A program made the position numbers and the translations under genes. The notes under the pieces were generated by a model. It had not been told where the DNA came from. It searched no databases and was given only the letters and a program-made list of their open reading frames with translations. This document shows positions 30,126 to 40,798 of a stretch of 64,000 bases of DNA, piece by piece. Each line of letters starts with the position of its first letter. Position 1 is the stretch's first letter. The stretch is from Selaginella moellendorffii (lineage: Eukaryota > Streptophyta > Lycopodiopsida > Selaginellales > Selaginellaceae): NCBI RefSeq assembly GCF_000143415.4, contig NW_003314330.1, forward strand, positions 62,001 through 126,000, given 5' to 3'.

Positions 30126-30350
30126 TTCGCAACTTACACAAGACAAGAGTAAAGACTTTTCCCATGACAATCTTCCGCAACTTACTTACACAGGAGTCAA
30201 GACTTTCACTTGTAAGTCTTCCGCAAACTTACACAAGAGTAAAGATTTTGTCTTGAGAGATCTCTTGCAACTTACACGCGAGTAAAGTCTTGAGAGGCTC
30301 TTGAATGCGTAAAGATTTCTGCTTGAAAATCTCTTGCCAGTTACAGGACG
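30126..30350. repeat. Degenerate tandem repeat (about 5 units)
   Basis: Units of roughly 40-50 bp related to gcaacttacacaagagtaaa (with agactttt and cttgagag elements) recur from 30126 to 30350. The tract lies downstream of the DnaJ gene, possibly in its 3' region. Confidence 0.7.
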
Positions 30351-30513
30351 AGAAATTTCGGTCGCAACTTGGATCTGGCAAGTCGGTGGTCCCAAGGGGG
30401 TGAATTCTTATCCTTTGCAGGATTTGCATCACATGCAACCTTTGCATCCCAGTTTCATCGATCCAGCTCAACTCTTATCCCTTTGGCCGCGTGAGTCGTC
30501 CAAATCCATCCGT

Positions 30514-30804
30514 CTATAGATCAAGTAGTAATGTCAGTGTCACGAGATAAAATAATCCAAAACCACCCCCAAACCTTGCTGATTCGATCCTCATCTTCCA
30601 AGAGCTTCTATTTGATATGATCGATCGATCGGGGTCTCCTCCGGTGCATGGAACTCCATTTTCGAGCGCAACATGGCCATGACTTACGAACATGTTGGTC
30701 GCTGATTCCTCGGAAGTCTCTCTCCGCTTGACTTCCAGGAAGTAGAAAACGATTTCTTTTGTTGACTCTGCCACGGCCCCCTGCTTCGGAGTGTCCAAGT
30801 TCAT
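30514..30804 (-). CDS. Unassigned open frame, doubtful
   Basis: A 96-codon minus-strand frame that stays open upstream to about 30870, where a tttccag-type acceptor signal is visible. It could be the last exon of a spliced gene, but neither a family nor a first exon was found. It may be spurious. Confidence 0.2.
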   Translation of the reverse strand: MNLDTPKQGAVAESTKEIVFYFLEVKRRETSEESATNMFVSHGHVALENGVPCTGGDPDRSIISNRSSWKMRIESARFGGGFGLFYLVTLTLLLDL

Positions 30805-31234
30805 ACCAAATTCTTTGCTGCTGCCTTTTCCTTGTCGATTTGTCGGCTTACTGGCTTCCCTGGAACATGGAACAGGAAATCACAGAGTTAACTATCGTCT
30901 CACGTAAGCGCTGGCAATTAATATGAGAGAGAGCGCAGAGATCGCCCCAAGTGTTGAATCGTGATGAACAACTCAACACGCAAGAAGAGAAAAAAACCAA
31001 ACAATGTACCGCAAAAATTGAAAAAAGTTGGTGAAAGTTGGCCCATGCAACTCATACACCTTTCTAATCACAGGCACGACGAAAAGGTCACGAGAACGTC
31101 ACCTTCTTTCTAGAAGCGCGAGCCTCAGCCGTCCGATCTCGGGGGCCGCATCCAACGGCCGCCCGTCACGGGCGCGCGAAACTAAACCGCCTCGCAAGAT
31201 TCAAATTTTCGAATTCTTGCTTGCCTCGCGCGCT

Positions 31235-32504
31235 ATGGAAGCATTTCGCCTGGCAGCAATTCACGGAGGGATCAGCGCAACCGAGCTGAGAAGTAGAGTG
31301 GAAAACTTACGAGCAGCGTCGGTGCCGCGTTTTTCAGTGGAGTCACGAGTTTGCTGGCGACACCGGGGGAGGAGATTGCGGGCCAAGCAGGACGAGTGCG
31401 AGGAAGCGGCGCGAAGCATGAAGCAGGCACTCGATCACAACCCCGCCAAAGCTGCGGAGAAGCTGGTCTCTGCGTTGGATCCCGGCGGCAGAAAGGCCGT
31501 GATGACAGCGCTCTCTGGTAATGTCCTCACGTCAATCCTGCTATAAACAGCGAAGAAAAAACACACTTTCTACTCTCGGGAATGAGAGCACACTTACGCG
31601 CGCGTTTGGTTCTTGTTGGTTAGGCTACAGCTTCAGAGGAAAGCGATGACAATGACTCGAGATCTATCACTGGAAAGGAAACATTAATACTCACTTTCAA
31701 AGCTGCAATTGGTAAGTTAATACCCCGAGTGTTATGATCACCCGAATGAATTTCCGGGAAAACTTTCCTTGCAGGAATGGTTGGCTTCGGCTTTATAGGT
31801 GAGTGGTCGTTCTATACAGCCCCCATAATTCATCGAGCTCTCGCCCTGAGCAGATAACTCAATCATGATCATCGCTGGAGACGCTATCCAAAACACAATT
31901 GGTGATACCTTTGGCTTGTCTACCATGGCAGTAAGAAATTCTTCCGCGACGCCTGAACTGCAAAGAAAATTCCTGATTAAAGAATCCACGGAAATATCGA
32001 CGACATGCTAACCTGTTGTAAGCTCGTTGGTAGTCTGCAGGCCTTGGAAACGCTGTGTCCGATCTGCTCGGATCGCTTCTATGTGGATATATAGAGCGGG
32101 CTTCAGAGAAGTTTATGCCCGAGCTTGATCTTTCACCCTCGCAGCTTAAGTCCAACAATGCGCAATGGGCGGAGACCATTGGAGCGGCTTCAGGTGTTAC
32201 CTTTGGTTGCATTCTGGGGCTGTCGCCTCTCCTGTTTATATCAGACTCGGGCTCAGGTGGAAGCCACACTGTAGCTTCCACGAGCTACTGCGACAACGCT
32301 CCTGCAACCAAGCACGGCAAAAATCAGTCCCATCAATCGACGACAACCTTTGCATCTATGTCAGACGGATTTCGAGCACCGGGGCTGTGTCGCTTACAGC
32401 GTACAAAGTGCAGCTTTGCTCTAGTCGTATCTATTAGCCTGTTGATGATAGCAAAACGTATGGACGAGTTCCTGTCAAAGCGGAGGAGTCAAAACTCGCA
32501 ATAA
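31235..32504 (+). CDS. TMEM65-family mitochondrial membrane protein
   Basis: Five exons (31235-31517, 31631-31711, 31775-31798, 31854-31930, 32034-32504) join in phase to give 311 residues. The spliced product contains the TMEM65 core: GMVGFGFIDNSIMIIAGDAI, GLSTMASAGLGNAVSDLLGS and GVTFGCILGLSPLLF, with three membrane helices. One exon is only 24 bp. Animal TMEM65 is an inner mitochondrial membrane protein linked to sodium/calcium exchange; the plant role is not established. The acidic middle (SEESDDNDS) and Cys/Ser-rich C-terminus are specific to this gene. The end could be altered by a further intron. It is convergent with the DYW-type PPR gene, 51 bp away. Confidence 0.82.
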
Positions 32505-32555
32505 AGTATCAGCAGAGACATACCTGTTCCATCCGGCCTCGAAGGAAAAGAAGTC

Positions 32556-34988
32556 TCACCAGAAGTCCTTGCAGGAGCAGGAGCCGTTCTTAAAGTGATG
32601 AAACCGATTTGAGTCCCTCACAATAATTTCTCGTCGTGTAATCTTCGACGTCAGCTTCGTCATGGCATGACAGTCGCCACATACACGAAGGTTCTTCATG
32701 ATACGAAGTGGAGTCCCCTGAGACGTGCTGATGATACCAAATGCGATAGCCAGCCTTTCACTGTGAGCGAAGAGCAGCGGTTCCTTCTGCCCAGCCTCCA
32801 CATCATGAGCAACGTGTGTCATATCAGGATCATATCCCGCTCTCTTCATTTCCTTGTCAAGTCTCTTGAGCTCATCAAATATCTCCTTGCTTCTTGGATT
32901 GGATTGATCCCCCGCAGTAAACTCATAGACGCTAGTTCCAAGCTTGATGATACTCCGCCCTGCGTTTTTTCTGATACCCCGGTCTAGCATCAACTTTCTG
33001 ATCCTGGAGGCCTCCTGAAAATCTCCAGCGTCGGCATGGATGCGTGCTAAAGCCACGTAGCCTGTCGACGCCTCCGGATCAATCCGAATAGCTCCTTTTG
33101 CAGCAAACTTTCCTCGTTTCATATCACCGTGACTTCTGCAGTTGGCAAGGAACGATGTCCACGTCAAAACGTCCGGCTCGAAAGGCATGCCTTGAATGAG
33201 AGCTTCGGCATCGCTCAGCCGACCAGCTTTGCCAAGAGATTCGACCATGCACCCGTAGTGGCCACCCCCTGGACGAACCCCGTGATCTTGCTGCATACAG
33301 ACGAAATAAGAGTGTGCTTCTTCCGGAAGGCCCGCATTGGCACAAGCTGATAGCACGCTCATAAATGTGATGTAGCTTGGCTCTTCCCCGTCAAGCCGCA
33401 TCAAAAGGAAGAGCTCGAACGCCTGCTGCTCGTGACTGTGTTGCGCATAGGCTCCTATCATGGCGTTCCAGGTCACAGAGCCTTTGGCAGTCTTGTCGAA
33501 GATGCTTCTGGCCACGTCCAGGATCCCACACTTCCCGTACATGTTGACGAGCGAGTTTGCAAGCTCTGTAACTTGAAAGGCTCTGTCTCCCAGCCTCCTG
33601 TGAACCTGTTTCCCCACTTCCATATCACCCAAGGTGGCACAAGCGTCTATAACGCTCACGTAGGTGTAGTCGTCCGGCACCACGCCTTCTTCTTGCATGA
33701 GTTCGTAGAAACGAAGAGCCTCGCTGGTGTGCCCGTGCTGGCTGTAAGCTGCGATCATAGTGTTCCACGCGATCACATCCGGCTGTGACATGCTTTTAAA
33801 CATGGCTTCCGCGTCTTGTAGACATCCACACTTCCCATACATGTTGAGTATGACGTTCTCCAGTGGAGCATGGTTCGAAGCTAGAGGATGCTCGCGAACA
33901 CAAGCGTGAATAGCTCTACCATCCTCCAGTGCCACAGGAACGCAGCAAGCTCCCAGGATGTTGATGAAAGTAACTTCGTCCATTTCCAGACCAAGTAGCA
34001 GCATCCTCCGAAAGAGTCCCATTGCCTCCTTGAAGCAGCAGTGCTGGACGTAGGCCGAAATGAGAACGTTCCAGGTGATAACGTTGGGCTCCTGGAGCTT
34101 GACGAAGGCCGCGTTTGCATCATGCAAGCCGCTACACTTGGCGTACATGTTGACGAGCGTAGTGCCTACAACCACGTCCTGATCAAATCCAGTTCGTAAG
34201 ATACAATCGTGAATGTACCTCGCAGATTTGAGCTGAGAAGGCTGGTCGTAGGCACTCATGAGCGTGATGTAAGTCACGCTGCAAGCTCTGATCCCCTCCA
34301 AGAACATCTTTTGCAGCGTCCTCAATGCTTCCAGCCCTCGTCTGTGCTCGGCAAAAGCCGCGATCATCGCGTTCCAGGAGACAGCGTTGAGCTCGGTCAT
34401 GCTCTCGAACGTCTTCACGGACTCTTCAAGGCTTCCACACTTGCTGTACATGGAGACCAAGGAGGTCGTTGCCACCACCGCGTCCTGGAAGCCATAGCGG
34501 CGGAGTAGAGCGTGGAGAGCTCTCCCAGCGGGGAGAAACTCGGGCCCGGCGGAGCAAGCGTTGATGGCAGCAGTGAAGGAGACGCTGTGTGGCTGGATTC
34601 CCTGCTTGAGCATCTCGTAGAAGAGAGCCAGAGCCTCTTGAGATCGCCCATGTTGAGCACACACTGTGATAAGGATCGTCCAGCTAAAGACGTTCTTGGC
34701 CGGGGTTGCCTCAAAGACGAGCCTGGCCTCCTCCAAGCTCCCACATTTTCCATACATCATCACCAGATGATTGGAAACATAGACATCGGATCCCAGCCCG
34801 ACTCTCCGGATCAGCTGATGGATCCGGCGACCCTCCGCTAGAGCCCCGAGCCTGGCGCAGGACTGGATTACCCTGACGCACTCCTTGAGATCCGCATCCT
34901 TGCGCTTCTGGAGCGCGTCGATTGCCGCTGCGATCTGGCCAAGCTGTTGCCGCTTTGAGAGCAGCGTGGAGAGGCGGCGAGGATGCAT
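32556..34988 (-). CDS. DYW-type PPR RNA-editing factor
   Basis: An intronless gene of 810 residues. The N-terminus is basic (MHPRRLSTLLSKRQQL), like an organelle targeting signal. A long array of P, L and S repeats follows, then E/E+ motifs and a complete DYW domain with the deaminase-like zinc signature HSE (742-744) and CGDC (770-773). It ends KDFW in place of the classic DYW. Such proteins specify and probably catalyse C-to-U editing of mitochondrial or plastid transcripts. The target site cannot be read without a PPR-code analysis. Confidence 0.93.
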   Translation of the reverse strand: MHPRRLSTLLSKRQQLGQIAAAIDALQKRKDADLKECVRVIQSCARLGALAEGRRIHQLIRRVGLGSDVYVSNHLVMMYGKCGSLEEARLVFEATPAKNVFSWTILITVCAQHGRSQEALALFYEMLKQGIQPHSVSFTAAINACSAGPEFLPAGRALHALLRRYGFQDAVVATTSLVSMYSKCGSLEESVKTFESMTELNAVSWNAMIAAFAEHRRGLEALRTLQKMFLEGIRACSVTYITLMSAYDQPSQLKSARYIHDCILRTGFDQDVVVGTTLVNMYAKCSGLHDANAAFVKLQEPNVITWNVLISAYVQHCCFKEAMGLFRRMLLLGLEMDEVTFINILGACCVPVALEDGRAIHACVREHPLASNHAPLENVILNMYGKCGCLQDAEAMFKSMSQPDVIAWNTMIAAYSQHGHTSEALRFYELMQEEGVVPDDYTYVSVIDACATLGDMEVGKQVHRRLGDRAFQVTELANSLVNMYGKCGILDVARSIFDKTAKGSVTWNAMIGAYAQHSHEQQAFELFLLMRLDGEEPSYITFMSVLSACANAGLPEEAHSYFVCMQQDHGVRPGGGHYGCMVESLGKAGRLSDAEALIQGMPFEPDVLTWTSFLANCRSHGDMKRGKFAAKGAIRIDPEASTGYVALARIHADAGDFQEASRIRKLMLDRGIRKNAGRSIIKLGTSVYEFTAGDQSNPRSKEIFDELKRLDKEMKRAGYDPDMTHVAHDVEAGQKEPLLFAHSERLAIAFGIISTSQGTPLRIMKNLRVCGDCHAMTKLTSKITRREIIVRDSNRFHHFKNGSCSCKDFW

Positions 34989-35375
34989 CCCATTCTTCTC
35001 GCCCTAAAGTATTTACTGCAAATAGCCCTAAAGACTTAAGATTCCCGCCAGTTTTTATCTTTGAATAAATTAACGGGGATAATTAATTTAATATATAGAG
35101 ATAAAGAAATTAATAAAACTATAGTGTGAGTGCTCAAACGGATGGGAAATTGCAATTGACTCTAACCGTCCTTCCGCAGCACAAAGAGGAGTATTACAAG
35201 CTTGGCACCAAACACAACTACACATATACCGGATAACATCACGTCGCATCTTTGGCTAATACAAAGACTTGCACAACTTATCGGTCATACGACAATATCC
35301 CATATACCCACCTAGAACAAGAGAATCATGGTAAGCATGGAGAAACTATGGAATAAAGATAGAAGGCACCACCAA

Positions 35376-36002
35376 TCATAAATGATCATTAGGATCCGTC
35401 CCCACAAAATAAAGAAAGCCATATTCAAGGCGATATTGAGAATGTAAATGCCGGAAAGGCAAGTTATCAGCAAGTGATGCAGGATCCTCAAACGCATCTC
35501 GAAACCTTCGAATCCATGGCTCAATCTTTTGAGCCTTGCGAACCTTATCAAGAGAAGGTAGATCTTGCTCTGCGCTTTGTGGACATTGAACATCAAGTAT
35601 AGCAACCGCCGATGGCACAGAATCCTCGTCTAGAAAATCCACAGATGCTGGAATAATAGGCTCATCAGAAACATGAGAAGAAAGTGGAGAAGGAAGAGGA
35701 GCTCGAGAAAGGGCATCAGCATCAGCCATAGAACTCCCTGGGCGATGAACAACATCAAAATCATATATCTGAAGCTTTAAAGCCCACCGAGCAGCACGAT
35801 CAACCAGGTTCTTCCGCTTCAATAATGAAATAACGGCAGCATGGTCACCTTCAAATAACGTCCGAGAACCATGTAGATATGCATGAAGTTTCTTGAAACC
35901 CCAAACTACCACTAAACACTCTTTCTCCGTCGTGGAGTAGTTCACCTCTGCTGGTTGTAACGTACGGCTTATATATGCAATGGGATGACGCTGACCAGGC
36001 AC
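35376..36002 (-). CDS. Gypsy 1 RNase H and linker region
   Basis: The frame begins with the Ty3 RNase H/RT-connection motif GQRHPIAYISRTL and contains NYSTTEKECLVVVWGFKKL, then QIYDFDVVHRPGSSMADADA. A stop just upstream (36003-36014) separates it from the reverse transcriptase frame. At its end the frame loses the integrase zinc-finger region. Confidence 0.8.
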   Translation of the reverse strand: MPGQRHPIAYISRTLQPAEVNYSTTEKECLVVVWGFKKLHAYLHGSRTLFEGDHAAVISLLKRKNLVDRAARWALKLQIYDFDVVHRPGSSMADADALSRAPLPSPLSSHVSDEPIIPASVDFLDEDSVPSAVAILDVQCPQSAEQDLPSLDKVRKAQKIEPWIRRFRDAFEDPASLADNLPFRHLHSQYRLEYGFLYFVGTDPNDHL

Positions 36003-36014
36003 ACTCGGGCTCTC

Positions 36015-36773
36015 TTACATTAACACACCTCCAAAACCAATATTATAAGCATCAACGCGCAAAATAAAAGGTCGAGTGTAATTAGGATATGCCAAAACCG
36101 GAGGAGTCGTCAACAGCTTTTTGAGATTCACAAACGCCCACTCACAATCTGAAGACCAGATGAAAGATGATGTTGATAACTTCAGCAAGGCTTGCAACGG
36201 TGCAGTGCAATCAGAAAGATGATCCACAAAACGACCAAGATACTGCACCTTGCCCAGGAAGCGCTGCACATCATTTACACACTTCAGAGTAGGGAACTTT
36301 AGAACGGCTATGAGTTTGTCAGGATCAACTTGCAAACCCTCACGAGAAATATGGTACCCAAGATAAGTTGTGTCCTTGGACCCAAACATGCACTTCGACT
36401 GCTTCAGTTTTAAACCAACATCCCGTAGCCGATCCAACACTTTACACACATCACGAACGTGCTCTGCCCACGTCCCCTCCGAGTGAATTAAGACATCATC
36501 AATGAAGTCAGTAGTCATCTCTAGCATATCACAAAGAACCTCGTCCATCATCTGCTGAAAAGTTGCTGGAGCATTGTTCAAACCAAACGGCATCACCAAG
36601 AACTCATACAAACCAAACGGTGTACGAAAAGCAGTCTTAGGAATATCTTCATTGGCCATCGGTACTTGCCAGTACCCAGAAGCAAGATCTAGCTTGGTGA
36701 ACCAACGACTTTGCCCCAGACGATCCAAGAGATCAGTAGTGTGAGGAAGAGGGTACACATCCGGGATCGTCAC
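36015..36773 (-). CDS. Gypsy 1 reverse transcriptase
   Basis: A 252-residue frame with LPHTTDLLDRLGQSRWFTKL, DLASGYWQVPM, FGLNNAPATFQQMMDEVL and the catalytic FIDDVLIHS (in place of YVDD/YIDD), followed by thumb motifs FLGKVQYLGRFV. This is Ty3/gypsy type. Confidence 0.85.
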   Translation of the reverse strand: MTIPDVYPLPHTTDLLDRLGQSRWFTKLDLASGYWQVPMANEDIPKTAFRTPFGLYEFLVMPFGLNNAPATFQQMMDEVLCDMLEMTTDFIDDVLIHSEGTWAEHVRDVCKVLDRLRDVGLKLKQSKCMFGSKDTTYLGYHISREGLQVDPDKLIAVLKFPTLKCVNDVQRFLGKVQYLGRFVDHLSDCTAPLQALLKLSTSSFIWSSDCEWAFVNLKKLLTTPPVLAYPNYTRPFILRVDAYNIGFGGVLM

Positions 36774-37213
36774 TTCATTTAACGGAAAGGACTCCGCGAC
36801 TTCCGAATAACACCTTTCTCCAACATCTCCTTGACGTTTGCACGTAAAATCTTGATCTCTTTGGGTGATTGACGACGAACAGGAACCTTGATTGGACGAG
36901 CATCCCCGATTGGAATGGGATCACGTGTGGCAATCTTGGCCCCTGACGATAGGTCAAATTCAAAGAGATTAGAATACTCCTTCATGAGCTGGTCAACAGC
37001 TGCAACACAAAGATCATCGGAGGGATCGGAAAAGGGAAGAGTAGAATAAGATGGAAACATAAGAGGAAATAGTGGGGGAACAAAAGTAATGGAAGCAGAA
37101 GTAGAAGTAGAGGGATGAAGAGGTACAAAAGTGAGAGGAATGGATGAAACATAAGGAAGTATGAGACAAGGGGGAGAAGCCTCAAAGTCACACTTGGCAT
37201 GATTGCACTGCAA

Positions 37214-37570
37214 CTAATCCATACCAAGAATGAGGTCAAAAACTTGACTCGGCACCACTCGCAACGACTGCAACTCAAGCTCGAGATCACCCACACACAT
37301 AACCAAATCCGCCTCATCTCGTGCACATGCATGTGTACAACCGTTGCCATAAAGAATGAAAACTGGATCCTCCACACAACGCAAGTGTAGATGACAACGT
37401 GTGGCAACATGTCGAGCAATAAAAGATAAACTCGAACCTGTATCAACCAACATGGAGAGAAGAATAGGAGACCTCTTGTTATAAAAACAAGCTTGGAAAG
37501 TAAACACTGGATGAACCGGTGCCAAGTGAACCCCTTGATGATACTCCTGAAAGAAAGATGGAGGGGTCAC
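37214..37570 (-). CDS. Gypsy 1 aspartic protease region
   Basis: The frame contains the protease active site LVDTGSSLSFIARHVA and ends DLILGMD, matching the DxILGMDWL motif that closes retropepsins of this group. A stop follows before the reverse transcriptase, with a linker frame at 36779-37213. Confidence 0.8.
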   Translation of the reverse strand: MTPPSFFQEYHQGVHLAPVHPVFTFQACFYNKRSPILLSMLVDTGSSLSFIARHVATRCHLHLRCVEDPVFILYGNGCTHACARDEADLVMCVGDLELELQSLRVVPSQVFDLILGMD

Positions 37571-37672
37571 TAACTTATTCGCAAGGTCCCTCCATTACTC
37601 GTGTGACTCCTCGTTTCCCGGATGCACCACAGTATCCAAACCTTCCACCGTAGCAACACCAACGGAACATTG

Positions 37673-38649
37673 CTAACGCCAAGGTCTCCACCCGGGAAAT
37701 GGAGGTCGCCAATCCGGAAAGCGCCAACAACGCCGATAAGTATGACCAACTTCATCACACGCCCAGCAACGAACATCACGACCATGACCACGTTCTCGCC
37801 CTTGTCCTTGGACTCGAGTAGCAGCAGCATCAACCTCCATTTGAACAAGACCATCACTCATAGGAAGTGGAGTTGAAGGACGTGTAGCGAGAAGTGGAAG
37901 AGGCGACATCTCATAACGTTGTGCCAAGCGAAGAGCATCGTCAAGGGTGGCAGGAGAGTTCGCAGAAATAATACACCTTACTAAGACGTTTACGGAACGA
38001 GCAGAAATCCCACTGAAAGAAGCTATTAAGGAGCATACTGAATCTTTCCTACTACTCCAAAAATAGATATGAACGGATGAGTCTAATGCACAAGTCCGAC
38101 AAGATCTTGACGAAGTGTTGGCCACAACATTCCTAGCTTGATCCGCTCCGACATATTTGGCTTCGCACAAAGCAAAAGACTTCAGAAACGAACGCCAAAT
38201 TGCATCACTAACTTAGATGGCCCTTGGCGAAGATGATGCAATTGTTGGAAGGCATCATCACAATCATCGGCATATCTGAAGGCGCGTTTGAAGACGTCCA
38301 GAAGAACACTCCAATCGTCATGAGTGGCTACACTCAATCCATTATACCACTGCAATGCCGTCCCTTGGAGACATGTGGGGAACTCACGCAAACTTCGAGC
38401 ATCATCCCAAGAATGATATGTGGCAATCATCGTGAAGTGATCGAACCAATGGTACACATCATCCCCATGATTCCCATGAAAGAACTCCGGCCGAACGTGA
38501 AGATTGGCACCAAGAGCAGGAGGAGTTGTACCATGTGCCGTGAATGCCGCCATCAACTGAGTTTGGTTGTTCAATTGCAAGCACATAGCATCAAGCAATT
38601 GAACCAACTGCTGCTCTAGAGTCAAAGGAGGAGATTGCGGATTGGCCAT
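37673..38649 (-). CDS. Gypsy 1 gag (two broken frames)
   Basis: Frame 38182-38649 gives the capsid region (FFHGNHGDDVYHWFDHFTMI, then TCLQGTALQWYNGL). Frame 37673-38170 gives the nucleocapsid end with a CCHC knuckle CWACDEVGHTYRRC. A frameshift near 38175 breaks the polyprotein. Confidence 0.8.
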
Positions 38650-38882
38650 GAAGATGAACGCAAAAGAAAGAGCAAAAGAAGAGAAATGAGAAAAAGCTGG
38701 AAAGAAATGGTAGATCTAGACAATGCAAAAAGCTAGATCTAAACCAAAATCATGAAAGGAAATAACAAAAGAAAGGAAATGGAAAAAGCTGGATCTAGAC
38801 AATGCAAAAGCTATATCTAAACCGAAATCCCAAATCCAAGCACTCCCCAGGGACAATCAAAGGTGCCCCTCACTTCCACTAA

Positions 38883-39057
38883 TGTGAGTGCATGGAATAT
38901 AGAAAGGGAATACAGAAATGTGCATATCAATTAGCCCAAAAACCTTAGCTTATATACAGGAGCAAGTGGTCCGGATTGAAACCAATCCGACGACTACCAA
39001 AATCCCACTACGCTAATATTAGTATACGGCATCGTAACCGTACACTTGGTCCTCACA
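38883..39057 (-). repeat. Gypsy 1 5' LTR (175 bp)
   Basis: On the plus strand it runs TGTGAGTG...CCTCACA, with 8-bp ends that are near inverted repeats. It contains a tatatacagg TATA-like site. It matches the two LTRs of element 2 over its full 175 bp with few changes. Confidence 0.9.
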
Positions 39058-39198
39058 ATATGATATATTTATAATAATTAATAAATTTTATTCTTGCATT
39101 TTTATATTATAAATTATATCTATCACCAAATATACCTTTATTATCCACTATGTTATTGAATAAATCTCTATTAAGTTTTATGCTCATTTATTTGGAAT

Positions 39199-39373
39199 TG
39201 TGAGTGCCTGGAATATGGAAAGGGAATACAGAAATATGTATATCAATTAGCCCAAAAACCCTAGCTTATATACAGGAGCGAGTGGTCCGGATTGAAACCA
39301 ATTCGATGGCTACCAAAATCCCACTACGTTAATATTAGTATACGGCATTATAGCCGTACACTTGGCCCTCACA
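39199..39373 (-). repeat. Gypsy 2 3' LTR (175 bp)
   Basis: Starts TGTGAGTGCC and ends GCCCTCACA on the plus strand; aligns without gaps to 44465-44639. Confidence 0.9.
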
Positions 39374-39519
39374 TCATCCCTTCTTCTCGGAATAATGGAA
39401 AGCTATCAGGGTTCTTTTGTAGATGGGCCGCAATCTAGAGGAACGTCAGGAGGAGGCATCGGCGGATCTGTAGACAGCATTAACTGCTCCTGATCCCTTT
39501 GTATGAAGTGTTTCAACCG

Positions 39520-39689
39520 CTACACATGCACAATCTCCAGAGGATCGGCTTGCTGGATGTCATGCCGAACCTCATAAACTTGCAGTCCAACTTGCCACAA
39601 CACCCGATATGGTCCTTTCCACTGTGCAAGGAGCCCCTTAGATAAACCACGTACCGTAAGATGAGGAAAACGCACTAACACCAAATCAT
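39520..39689 (-). CDS. Gypsy 2 integrase C-terminal end
   Basis: It reads NDLVLVRFPHLTVRGLSKGL then LAQWKGPYRVLWQVG and ends DPLEIVHV, the typical C-terminal barrel of gypsy integrase. It continues, across the nested insertion, from the segment ending PPAEYKVDD near 40805. Confidence 0.75.
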
Positions 39690-40798
39690 TGTAAGGAACC
39701 AACTCTCCAAGATGTCGTAGGCTAAAGGATCCCCAAAAGCATGACCAAAATGACAAAGAGTTCATCAGATGGGACCGAGTCGAAGATCGAATCCAAGACT
39801 GACTCTGAGACCGAGTTCGAGATAGAGTCCGGGATCGAGCCCAAGGCCGAATCGGAGACCGAGTTCGAGACAGAGTCCGAGATCCAAATCGGGTCCGAGA
39901 CCGAGTCTGAGGTTGGGTCCGAAGTCGAGTCCGAGATCGGGTCCGAAGTCGAGTCCGAGACCGAGTCCGAGGTCGGGTCTGAGATCGAGTCCAAGATCGA
40001 GTTTGAGACCGAATCCGAGTACTAATATAGGTCAAGGGGTGAAAGCCCAAAGCGTGCGTCTCCCAGAGGGGGGGGGTTGCAGGGGGTTCCAAAAGTATAA
40101 TAGGGATAGTGAGGTCCAGGAAGCAGTCTTGAAGGAACTCTCCAGTGGTGCTTCCAAATTGACTTGAGGTTGAGACTGGGCCGAGGGGCCTTGGGTGGGA
40201 GTGAGCAGGGACTTGGGTGGTGCCGAAGGGGCCACCCCAGGAAGTGCTCAAGAGCAGCTCCCACTCCCGAAAGGGAAACCGACTGCGGTGCTCTTGGCTC
40301 ATGTGGAGTGGTGCCCTACTTGAATACCATGCAACTCATTGGTCCTTGCCCTTCCTAGGGGCTTGGGCCTTCCTTCGGGATGGAAGTGGGGGGGTAGAGG
40401 TACCCATACCGGGCCGTTAGGCCATGGTGTTTCGCCCCGGCGTCCCGATGTAAGTGTTGCACCCAAGACTTGGGATTTAGAGGGTCCCATGATCAAGTCT
40501 TGTGGTACCAAGGGGTGTTAGGAACCTAGAGGCTTGGTGTGTTTGGCTGCTTGTGCCTGTGGGGAGTGTAGCCGAACCTTAAATCCAGTTTAACCCGGGG
40601 AGGGGGATTGGGAGAGATTTGGGAATCCGTGGATGGATGGCTAACGCTTTGTTGCTCATGCAGTGAGTAGCTGAAACGAAGTAGGAACTGGTACCATAGG
40701 AGGGAACCTTGGCAAGGGAACTTAGCAAAAGCCAAGGCAGTGTTGGATGAATAAACGAAGTAAACTGGCAAATTGGAAAAGAAAAATTTGTGGCTTAT
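39690..40798. mobile_element. 1.1-kb nested insertion of unknown type
   Basis: The insert splits the integrase motif EYKVDD|LVLVRF. It is flanked on both sides by AATCAT (39684-39689 and 40799-40804), a 6-bp direct repeat as produced by target duplication. It starts TGTAAGGAACC and ends GTGGCTTAT, with no clear terminal inverted repeat and no recognisable protein. It carries a GA-rich minisatellite and a GC-rich segment unlike the surrounding DNA. Confidence 0.7.
39766..40022 (+). repeat. GA-rich minisatellite
   Basis: About 20 degenerate units of 12 or 18 bp related to gagtccgagatcgggtcc. The repeat keeps frames open on both strands (Glu/Ser-rich on plus, Ser/Asp-rich on minus), which explains the long but meaningless open frames here. 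Confidence 0.9.

Larger units (their letters stand above)
35125..39057 (-). mobile_element. Gypsy LTR retrotransposon 1, internally deleted
   Basis: A Ty3/gypsy element on the minus strand. The 5' LTR is at 38883-39057, followed leftward by gag, protease, reverse transcriptase, RNase H and the start of integrase. Integrase breaks off near 35134, where the sequence joins a 9-bp remnant (tgtgagtgc) identical to the outer LTR terminus. The rest of integrase and the 3' LTR are missing. Stops separate the frames, so the copy is dead. It is about 90% similar to element 2 by eye. Confidence 0.88.

Noticed and set aside
38224-38619. 131-codon plus-strand frame in the gag region (and its partner at 43810-44202)
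   Set aside because: Antisense shadow of gypsy gag; conserved only because the two elements are related.
39741-40025. 94-codon Glu/Ser-rich open frame and its Ser/Asp-rich antisense
   Set aside because: Both are produced by a GA-rich minisatellite whose unit length keeps frames open; no protein family is indicated.
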